A DNA stretch of 34,693 bases from Bacilli bacterium (GTDB taxonomy: Bacteria > Bacillota_I > Bacilli_A > RF39 > UBA660): contig SKGN01000068.1 of assembly GCA_007117415.1 (NCBI GenBank), positions 1 through 34,693 on the forward strand, written 5' to 3'. Below the pieces are notes generated by a model. That model had not been told where the DNA came from. It searched no databases and was given only the letters and a program-made list of their open reading frames with translations. The position numbers and the translations under genes are program-made. Below are positions 27,904 through 34,693 of this stretch, in pieces (positions within the stretch are counted from its first letter, which is position 1; each line of letters opens with the position of its first letter).

Positions 27904-28797
27904 CTAATACCTTTTTCCATAGACCTTATCCATAAAATGTTTTTCAGCATTCTTTAAACTTATTCCTTTTATCCTTATTTTATTTATATCGGTCTCCTTA
28001 AATCCTTTTTTTTCTAATTCATATAAATACCGAACGCCTTGAGGCTTAAACCCCAATAATCCAGCACATATTGTATCTACACATATAGGATTATTACCAA
28101 CCACCACTAATCCGGTATGTTTAGCAATACCATTAGTTGGGCCTGTCGCGACCATTACGGGGTTTAAGCTGACGATAGATAAATCAATTTTTATTTTCTC
28201 AGCCATCGCTATTATAAATCCATGTAAATCATTGTGAATTCCCTTATCCTTTTTAGGAGCACCATGTTCTTCAGTAGAAGGAAATGATAACGCAATATTT
28301 TTTATAGCACTAGACATTGTTGCTTCTTCATGAATTTTTAACTGCGTAAATGAAATTACTTTAGTCATTTCATTATATAACTCATTAACCTTTATTTTTC
28401 TTGGTCGATAATGATTTAATTCTATTACCGTGTAAGGCCCTTGGTTAAAATCAATAAAAGAAACTTTTTCTTCGGCTAAAACTTTATCATACCCCACCGT
28501 TTTCATAACCTCTCTTGTATCTCCACCGCCAGAACCACTAGCAACTATTATTTTTTTTGGATTTTGCTCTTTAACCCATTTAATTATTGCCCTTAAGGTT
28601 TCATCACCTACAACCACACCATACCTAGGATCAGGTTTTTCCTTATTAACAAAATTAGGTACTATTACAACTACATCACCACTATTAATCAAATTAGAAG
28701 CTTTAATTAAATTAAGCCCCTTTAAAACAGCCTTAATCTCCTTTTTACTTAAACATCTCGTTATTGCCACATCATTATTACTAATCATCATTATCAT
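27904..28797 (-). CDS. DUF362 domain-containing protein
   Basis: DVVVIVPNFV...IIVASGSGGGDTREVMKTVGYDK...FTQLKIHEEATMSSAIKNIALSFPS...VGNNPICVDTICAGLLGF. Confidence 0.85.
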   Translation of the reverse strand: MIMMISNNDVAITRCLSKKEIKAVLKGLNLIKASNLINSGDVVVIVPNFVNKEKPDPRYGVVVGDETLRAIIKWVKEQNPKKIIVASGSGGGDTREVMKTVGYDKVLAEEKVSFIDFNQGPYTVIELNHYRPRKIKVNELYNEMTKVISFTQLKIHEEATMSSAIKNIALSFPSTEEHGAPKKDKGIHNDLHGFIIAMAEKIKIDLSIVSLNPVMVATGPTNGIAKHTGLVVVGNNPICVDTICAGLLGFKPQGVRYLYELEKKGFKETDINKIRIKGISLKNAEKHFMDKVYGKRY

Positions 28798-28879
28798 CCT
28801 TTCATAATTATTATTAATAAATCTTTAGTATTTAAACAAAAAATATTACAGAATAATAACATTATAAAAAAAATGATAA

Positions 28880-29584
28880 TTATGCTTGATTATATAAAAC
28901 AATATTATCATCATATCTAATAAATTGATTATCCCTATAGCGTAACCTAGTATATAGTTCTCCCAACATATCCGAACTATAATAACCAATTATTCTTTGC
29001 AATGCCTGTAATTCATAATAGTTATTGTTTGCACTCATAATTGGAAACAATCTAATAAGAGGTGAAATTTCTCCTTTAACTATCTTTTTCAATTGCCCAT
29101 CATCATTATATAAATATTGTTTATATTCGCTACTCTTGTCTTCTAAACTTATTACATATTGCTTATCATTTATAATTCTAACCTTATAATTATCTTCGAA
29201 AATAATATTATAAGGTTTTAGCAAATTGAATTTTTCAAAATCAAATAATATATCTTTTTGATTATCAACAAAGGAATAAATATAATAATAACTTTTTAAA
29301 TCCGTGTTGCCAGAAAAAATTCCAATCATTATATCCGATACGCCATCATTATTAAAATCACCCAAAAAAATATTAGGATTATAACCGCTGTTATAGTTAG
29401 GTATTATTTCATAAACTTTATTATCTTTCCCATCTATAATAATTATTATAATGTCTTCGATTAAAAGAGTTTCAGGGATTGTTTTTTTTCCTAACAAATA
29501 TATGGTGTCCGCTATATTATCACCATTGACATCACCCTTTTTATATTCAATAACAAAATCATTTTGTTCTTCTTGTCTTTTCAT
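28880..29584 (-). CDS. FG-GAP/VCBS-like repeat hypothetical protein
   Basis: DVNGDNIADTIYLLG and FLGDFNNDGVSDIMIGI. RBS AAGGGAG before ATG 29584 (MKRQEEQN). Confidence 0.65.
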   Translation of the reverse strand: MKRQEEQNDFVIEYKKGDVNGDNIADTIYLLGKKTIPETLLIEDIIIIIIDGKDNKVYEIIPNYNSGYNPNIFLGDFNNDGVSDIMIGIFSGNTDLKSYYYIYSFVDNQKDILFDFEKFNLLKPYNIIFEDNYKVRIINDKQYVISLEDKSSEYKQYLYNDDGQLKKIVKGEISPLIRLFPIMSANNNYYELQALQRIIGYYSSDMLGELYTRLRYRDNQFIRYDDNIVLYNQA

Positions 29585-29798
29585 ATATAACTCCCTTCTG
29601 TTGAAATATATGAAATCTAACATTTTATTATTAAAAAAAGAAACAACGAGCAATTGTTTCTTTTTTCATTTTGGTTTAAGCCCCTCTAATTTGTTACTAT
29701 AAATTTAATAAGCATTACTATACATTGATAATTATTCAAGGGCTTATTCTTTTTATAAAAACATTAAAAACCTGCCCTTAAAAAAATTATTAATAGGT

Positions 29799-29915
29799 TT
29801 ACCAATAATATCTTCTACGCGGATAATAGCGCGGACCATATCGGCCATAACCATAAAACCAAGGCGCTATTGCGACACCCGTCACACCGCCTAATAAAAA
29901 CGGTCCTAAAAACAT
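29799..29915 (-). CDS. 38-aa Gly/Tyr/Arg-rich protein
   Basis: MFLGPFLLGGVTGVAIAPWFYGYGRYGPRYYPRRRYYW* preceded by RBS GAAGGGAGTAGTGAGTT; not in the ORF track. Confidence 0.65.
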   Translation of the reverse strand: MFLGPFLLGGVTGVAIAPWFYGYGRYGPRYYPRRRYYW

Positions 29916-30028
29916 AACTCACTACTCCCTTCATAGTAATTTATGAATTACTACGAAGAGTGATTAATATCAATTAATTAATTTAGAAGAAATAATTCTT
30001 TAAATTGTCATTCTATTGTTTCCATATA

Positions 30029-30056
30029 AAAACTTGGTATTTTTATACCAAGTTTT
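30029..30056. terminator. Terminator hairpin
   Basis: AAAACTTGGTAT-TTTT-ATACCAAGTTTT, 12-bp perfect stem downstream of 30092..31516. Confidence 0.75.
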
Positions 30057-30091
30057 ATGTTTTTTATATTTTTTTGTTTAATTCTTTACTA

Positions 30092-31516
30092 CTACTCTTC
30101 TACAACATTAACTGTTCTAGTTTTTGTAGCAGTGTTACCTGCAAAGTCTGAAACTGTAAACGTAACCGTATAAGTTCCTATGGTGTTAGTATCAACTTCA
30201 CTATCATCAATAATAATATTAGCGGTTACATCCCCATCAACATCATCCGTTGCTGTCGCTCCCGGATCTGTATATTCACTTCCTTGAGTAACAGTGTATG
30301 GATTATCTCCTAAAAGAGTAATTACGGGTTTAGTTATATCAATAGGTGGACCAGTATAATTAATATCATCTTCGGTAAATCTTTGTTTAGTAAACCCAAA
30401 ATTAACTGCTATTCTTTTACCAATTGAGGCAAAATCATAATTATCAATATCTTGCCCTTCAAGATAAACATATATTCTAACTTTAGTAATACTATTTGGC
30501 GCTAAATTCATAAAAGCCGGACGATCAATTCCTTCTAAAAATTTCTTAGTATCTGTAAAAGTTGGAAATGCCACTAATAATTCATCAAGTCGATCATAAC
30601 CATTATACTCGGCGCCATCATAAACATCAACGTGATCAGCCGAAGATATGGGTGCCGCTACAACATATGTAGGATATGACTCGCCATCTAAGATGATTCC
30701 GCAAGGTCCCGCATAAGATCCAGGGTCAGTAACATCTAAACCTGTTCTAGATAAGCAAGAAGCCTCATAATATCTAATAGCATTCTCATTATGTGCCATG
30801 TCATTTGGCTCCCATATTTGAGCAGCTCTACAAATACCAGTTACTACTCCCTCTGTTACACAAGTAATAGCTGTAATCACTGCTGGATCAGTAGTGTTCC
30901 CACTAACACGTCCAATTTGACCAAATGCTACTCTAACAGAATTTTCAATACCAGTATCAGCAACACCACCTTCAGCTACAACCACTTCTGAATCAGTCGT
31001 TAAATATATTGCTTCTTCATCCAACTCATTTAATTCTTGAATATATTGCGTTCCTGAAATGTTTTTAATAAACAAATCAAATGCTACATAACCATCTTGT
31101 TCCGCTTCACCAGGACTATAATTATCAATACGACTTGATAAAAGTCTATAACCTCCCGGGGTAGCTGTCAAACTGGTTTTACCAAACAAAATCATTCTTG
31201 ATACAGCCGGATCCATTTCGGCTATAGTTGAAATAGGAATCAAACCTTCTCCGCCCCAACTATTTGTATGACCTATATATGAAACTTCATCCACCGTTTC
31301 TTTAGAAATACTTACTTCTGTATCCCATTTTACTCCATCTAAAGATAACAGTAAACTTTCGGTTGAGGCAATCTCAATATCAAAACTAGATACATGAACT
31401 GTTTGCATACCAATAAACCATGCATACGTTGATATGGACAACACAACAGCACTAAACAGGGAAATAATAATAAGATTTTTAGCCTGCATCATCCTTTTTT
31501 TTGTTTTTTTCATCAT
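30092..31516 (-). CDS. Large exported protein with SipW-type signal and C-terminal DUF5011/Ig-like domain
   Basis: NLIIISLFSAVVLSISTYAWFIGMQTVHVSSFDIEIAST; C-terminal PVITLLGDNPYTVTQGSEYTDPGATATDDVDGDVTANI...GTYTVTFTVSDFAGNTATKTRTVNV. Confidence 0.8.
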   Translation of the reverse strand: MMKKTKKRMMQAKNLIIISLFSAVVLSISTYAWFIGMQTVHVSSFDIEIASTESLLLSLDGVKWDTEVSISKETVDEVSYIGHTNSWGGEGLIPISTIAEMDPAVSRMILFGKTSLTATPGGYRLLSSRIDNYSPGEAEQDGYVAFDLFIKNISGTQYIQELNELDEEAIYLTTDSEVVVAEGGVADTGIENSVRVAFGQIGRVSGNTTDPAVITAITCVTEGVVTGICRAAQIWEPNDMAHNENAIRYYEASCLSRTGLDVTDPGSYAGPCGIILDGESYPTYVVAAPISSADHVDVYDGAEYNGYDRLDELLVAFPTFTDTKKFLEGIDRPAFMNLAPNSITKVRIYVYLEGQDIDNYDFASIGKRIAVNFGFTKQRFTEDDINYTGPPIDITKPVITLLGDNPYTVTQGSEYTDPGATATDDVDGDVTANIIIDDSEVDTNTIGTYTVTFTVSDFAGNTATKTRTVNVVEE

Positions 31517-31586
31517 GAATATTAATCTCCTTCTAAACTAACTTAATATTTAAGCAAACGCTTATTAATATCCTACTATACATTAA

Positions 31587-31614
31587 ATTGTAACACGAAT
31601 CGACAATTTGTCAA
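31587..31614 (-). promoter_or_regulatory. Sigma-A-type promoter of 30092..31516
   Basis: TTGACA (31614-31609) - 16 bp - TACAAT (31592-31587); an 11-bp palindrome GACAAATTGTC overlaps the -35. Confidence 0.7.
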
Positions 31615-31731
31615 TATAATTTATGCTATTTAGCGCTCTTTATAAATTAAAAGAGTAACTATGGAAGAGGTTATAATATTAGACTTGAAAAAAATTGATA
31701 AATCGTTTAAACTAAAAGAAAGGAGGTAAAT

Positions 31732-32175
31732 ATGGGAACAGAAGCAAAAAATTCAAAATCAAAATCAGGCATTAAACTAATCACATTTGCTCTAATCGGA
31801 TATATCTTTTGTTATTTTGGCTATTATCAATTTTTACTATTATTACTAGGGTATGTTGTTTTAGTAGAAAAAAATAATTGGCTAATATATCAATTAACAC
31901 AAGCCTTAATATTAAGATTAAGTTATGATGTTATTCGTAGTATTTGGAATTTTATTCATCAAAGTTTACACAAATTTTTTAATTATTTAGAAGTAAAATA
32001 CGAAACTATGAGTTCATTATCTTCATTTAATGATACCGTTATTGACCTTTTACTTTATGCTTTCCTTATCTTATTAATTATTGGCATTATAAGACTATTA
32101 ATAAGTAAAGAAGTTAAAATACCTTTTATTAGTAATTTAACTAAAAAAGCCGTAGAATTTGATCCGACGAAGTAG
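31732..32175 (+). CDS. Hypothetical membrane protein
   Basis: RBS GAAAGGAGGTAAAT; several TMs (LITFALIGYIFCYFGYYQFLLLLLGYVVL, LLLYAFLILLIIGIIRLLI). Confidence 0.7.
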   Translation: MGTEAKNSKSKSGIKLITFALIGYIFCYFGYYQFLLLLLGYVVLVEKNNWLIYQLTQALILRLSYDVIRSIWNFIHQSLHKFFNYLEVKYETMSSLSSFNDTVIDLLLYAFLILLIIGIIRLLISKEVKIPFISNLTKKAVEFDPTK

Positions 32176-32185
32176 CAAATAAAAT

Positions 32186-32220
32186 AAAAAACCAATTTAT
32201 ACTATATAAATTGGTTTTTT
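32186..32220. terminator. Strong bidirectional terminator between convergent genes
   Basis: AAAAAACCAATTTATA-CTA-TATAAATTGGTTTTTT, 16-bp perfect stem. Confidence 0.85.
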
Positions 32221-32337
32221 ATTGCTCGCATAACTTTTCAAACTCTTTCATTATTTATTTGAAATCTTTACTCATATCTAATCTGTTATATTTAAACTTT
32301 AGTATTTACTTACAATATTTAGTGTCCTTTATAAAAT

Positions 32338-32601
32338 CTAAATATTTTTTATAACATTCTCAATGTCATCACTATTAAACCCTATTATAGTAATGTTATT
32401 TTTTCTAATCACTTCTTCTAGTCTCTCTTTTATATTATTTTTAGTTCCTATCAAAGCCTCTTCTAATTTATTTATTCCATCCTCTGGATACATAAAAAAA
32501 TCACCATATATTTTAATCGCTTTAATTTCATCATTTATCGCTTCATAATCAATTCTTAAAAGTTTTCCGTTAGGGGCCTTATAATCAATACTTTTCATTA
32601 T
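32338..32601 (-). CDS. LplB-like lipoate-protein ligase C-terminal/accessory domain as a separate ORF
   Basis: MKSIDYKAPNGKLLRIDYEAINDEIKAIKIYGDFFMYPEDGINKLEEALIG; coupled to the upstream LplA ORF end. Confidence 0.75.
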   Translation of the reverse strand: MMKSIDYKAPNGKLLRIDYEAINDEIKAIKIYGDFFMYPEDGINKLEEALIGTKNNIKERLEEVIRKNNITIIGFNSDDIENVIKNI

Positions 32602-33356
32602 CTGCAACAACTCCACTCTTCAGTAGAATACTTTTCTTTATATAGTTTTTGCGCTAATTCTTCTTCCTCTTTAGTCAAATTATCATAAATAAATGTAACC
32701 TTAAACACTTCTTCTAATCCTTGTTTCAAAACGTCTTCTAGCTCTTTTATACTAACTTCTTTTTCTGATTCTTTATTAATACAAGTAACTCTTTCAGCGG
32801 CTATTTTAATTATTTTATCTTTTAACTTTTCATCGGGAACCTTTAAAACCGAAAACATTTTTTCAATATTAACATCTATTAATATTGTCCCGTGTTGCAA
32901 TACTATCCCATTTTTTCTTGTTTGAGCATTACCTGATATTTTTTTGCCGTTTACTATAATATCGTTTATAGGTTTAAATTCGCCATTTAAATTTAACTTA
33001 CCTAACCCTCTGATAATGCCCGAACATATTTTTTCATATGATTTGATAATATCACTAGGAACATCACTATCTGATAATATTATTGAATACGTAATCTCTT
33101 TATCATGCAATACCGCTCCACCACCCGTATATCTTCTTACCACATCATAACCATATTCTTTTAATTTTTGCTTATCTACCTCTTTTTCTAAACTTTGAAA
33201 GAAACCAATCGAAACAGCTGCTGGTTTCCAAGTATAAAAACGTAATGTATTAACAACTTTATTCATAGATCTAGTCATCATTATAGCTTCATCAATTGCC
33301 ATTTGCATAGCAGCACAATCTTCCCTAATTTTTAAAATACGCCATTTTTTAATCAT
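32598..33356 (-). CDS. lplA: Lipoate-protein ligase A, catalytic domain
   Basis: AMQMAIDEAIMM, RFYTWKPAAVSIGFFQ, VVRRYTGGGAVLHDKEITYSIIL, NDIIVNGKKISGNAQTRKNGIVLQHGTILIDVN. Confidence 0.9.
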   Translation of the reverse strand: MIKKWRILKIREDCAAMQMAIDEAIMMTRSMNKVVNTLRFYTWKPAAVSIGFFQSLEKEVDKQKLKEYGYDVVRRYTGGGAVLHDKEITYSIILSDSDVPSDIIKSYEKICSGIIRGLGKLNLNGEFKPINDIIVNGKKISGNAQTRKNGIVLQHGTILIDVNIEKMFSVLKVPDEKLKDKIIKIAAERVTCINKESEKEVSIKELEDVLKQGLEEVFKVTFIYDNLTKEEEELAQKLYKEKYSTEEWSCCR

Positions 33357-34167
33357 TTAAACACTCCTTTGCTCTATAAGAACTTCTAACATTAGAGCCA
33401 GATACCACCTTTTCAAACCCTATTTCAAGGGCTTTATCTTTTAATAATTTAAATTCATCTTTAGTGTAATGTTTCATAACCTTATGTTTTTTTATATTAG
33501 GCTGTAAATATTGACCAATTGTCAGTATATCTACACCACTCTTTTTCAAATCCTTAAATGTTAGTAAAATTTCTGCTATCGTCTCCCCTAATCCAACCAT
33601 TAACCCGGTTTTTATTTTTATCCCTTTTTCATAATTGGCAACCAAGTTCAATAACTCTAAGGATCTATTATAATCACCTTTAGGTCTTAATTTAGGGAAA
33701 AGGCTCTTAACCACCTCTATATTATGATTTAACACATCTGGTTTAGCATCTAATATTTTTAGTAACGCTTCTTTATTTCCATTCAAATCAGAAATTAATA
33801 CCTCAATTTTTATTTCAGGATACCTAGATTTAATTTGCGTAATTATTCCGGCAATATAAGATGCTCCACCATCTTCTAAGTCATCTCTTGTTACCTGGGT
33901 TAAAACAACATACTTTAACTTTAATTCTTCTATCGCTAACAAAATATAATTAATGTCATTATTATAATTATCGTTAGGTATTCCTTGCTTAACATTACAA
34001 TAATGACAATCTCTAGTACAAATATCACCTAACAGTAAAAATGTTACCGTTTTTTTAGCAAAACAATAATAGCGATTAGGGCAATTACCCTCTAAACATA
34101 TTGTTTTTAACCCTAATTCTTTAACTCTAGATAATATTTTCAAATAATCCAATCGATTAAATTCCAT
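33349..34167 (-). CDS. lipA: Lipoyl synthase
   Basis: CLEGNCPNRYYC (Cx4Cx5C), FLLLGDICTRDCHYCNV, DDLEDGGASYIAGII, NHNIEVVKSLFPKLRPKGDYNRSLELL, GLMVGLGET, SGSNVRSSY. True start may be ATC 34179. Confidence 0.9.
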   Translation of the reverse strand: MEFNRLDYLKILSRVKELGLKTICLEGNCPNRYYCFAKKTVTFLLLGDICTRDCHYCNVKQGIPNDNYNNDINYILLAIEELKLKYVVLTQVTRDDLEDGGASYIAGIITQIKSRYPEIKIEVLISDLNGNKEALLKILDAKPDVLNHNIEVVKSLFPKLRPKGDYNRSLELLNLVANYEKGIKIKTGLMVGLGETIAEILLTFKDLKKSGVDILTIGQYLQPNIKKHKVMKHYTKDEFKLLKDKALEIGFEKVVSGSNVRSSYRAKECLND

Positions 34168-34190
34168 TACTTTGGCGATAATTATCCCTC

Positions 34191-34693
34191 CTAGTTATTA
34201 CTAATTAAAATTTTTATTTTTTTATTAAGAATTGAGGCGGTTAATATTAAAGGATCAAATATAGGTGCTGAAGCAGGATTGTAACAAGTCTCTATATTAA
34301 CAAAATCAGCTATGCTCATTTTCTTTTGAATAGCTAAAGACATTAAATCTAATCGACCAACTACTTCCCTATGACCAATAATTTGACTCCCAATAATTTT
34401 TCCCCTATCATCACTTATAATTTTAATTGTTATTTTTTCTTCCTTACAATAATATTCAGCTCTAACTGTTACGGTATAACGAGCCGAAATAGTTTTTATA
34501 TTTAACTCCTTTGCTCTTTCTTCTATCAAACCCACTGTCCCAACATATACATTGTTTATTTTAGAAATAGTGTTGTTTAAAACGTTAGGGAATACCAACT
34601 TTTCTTGCAATATATTTTGAGCTATAACTTGAGCTTGTTTAACCGCTGTCGTCCCCAATTGACTTAATACTTTTTCATTTGTATTAAATTCAA
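34191..34693 (-). CDS. Pyridine nucleotide-disulfide oxidoreductase C-terminus (Lpd / CoA-disulfide reductase / NADH oxidase class), truncated by the window edge
   Basis: Frame open to the window edge (EFNTNEKVLSQLGTTAVKQAQVIAQNI); dimerisation domain DDRGKIIGSQIIGHREVVGRLDLMSLAIQKKMSIADFVNIETCYNPASAPIFDPL. Confidence 0.75.
   Translation of the reverse strand, partial: EFNTNEKVLSQLGTTAVKQAQVIAQNILQEKLVFPNVLNNTISKINNVYVGTVGLIEERAKELNIKTISARYTVTVRAEYYCKEEKITIKIISDDRGKIIGSQIIGHREVVGRLDLMSLAIQKKMSIADFVNIETCYNPASAPIFDPLILTASILNKKIKILISNN

Noticed and set aside
29738-29779. AAGGGC...GCCCTT dyad downstream of the 38-aa gene
   Set aside because: 6-bp stem with a 30-nt loop and no U tract in the relevant direction; not a convincing terminator.
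30791-30991. 66-aa Ser/Thr/Asn-rich plus-strand ORF
   Set aside because: Antisense to the SipW-type exported protein.
31661-31729. 22-codon upstream ORF MEEVIILDLKKIDKSFKLKERR* ending in the RBS of the 31732 gene
   Set aside because: No RBS, and a promoter-like TATAAT lies inside it, so it is probably not transcribed from its start.
1-34693. Mollicutes genetic code 4 (TGA = Trp)
   Set aside because: Trp is encoded by TGG throughout, and TGA acts as stop in start/stop overlaps (5298-5300, 20056-20058).
1-34693. CRISPR array, prophage, toxin-antitoxin or defence island
   Set aside because: No regularly spaced repeats and no nuclease, cas, phage structural or toxin motifs were seen in any frame inspected.

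Overview
AT-rich window from a low-GC Firmicutes/Tenericutes-like bacterium using genetic code 11 (TGG is used for Trp and TGA serves as a stop). It encodes about 32 protein genes, mostly on the minus strand, and three tRNA genes: Gly-TCC, Gly-GCC and Cys-GCA. Recognisable modules: (i) a complete MntABCD/TroABCD-type metal ABC importer with a divergent DtxR/MntR regulator and a convergent YtaF/MntP-like gene; (ii) a SipW-type signal peptidase + DUF5305 + two CalY/TasA-like small exported proteins, with a further large SipW-type substrate candidate about 8 kb away; (iii) a lipoate operon (reductase fragment, LipA, and a lipoate ligase split into LplA and an LplB-like ORF); (iv) cell-envelope genes (LTA synthase-like sulfatase, polysaccharide deacetylase, VanY/LdcB-like peptidase, RsgI-like protein, YibE/F). 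Features missing from the ORF track: three tiny Cys-rich YjcZ-like membrane proteins; a 38-aa Gly/Tyr/Arg protein; a terminator-bounded structured transcript with an RBS in a hairpin loop and a TGA-interrupted mini-ORF; a metallopeptidase gene split by a homopolymer frameshift; and an IS3-like 5' end present twice, each time directly after the encoded CCA of a tRNA-Gly gene. Other signals: several genes whose Shine-Dalgarno sequence is spaced for an ATA/ATT/ATC start, and a perfect 14-bp inverted repeat inside the deacetylase catalytic domain. No CRISPR array or complete mobile element was seen. All family assignments are from motif recognition by eye; no searches were run.
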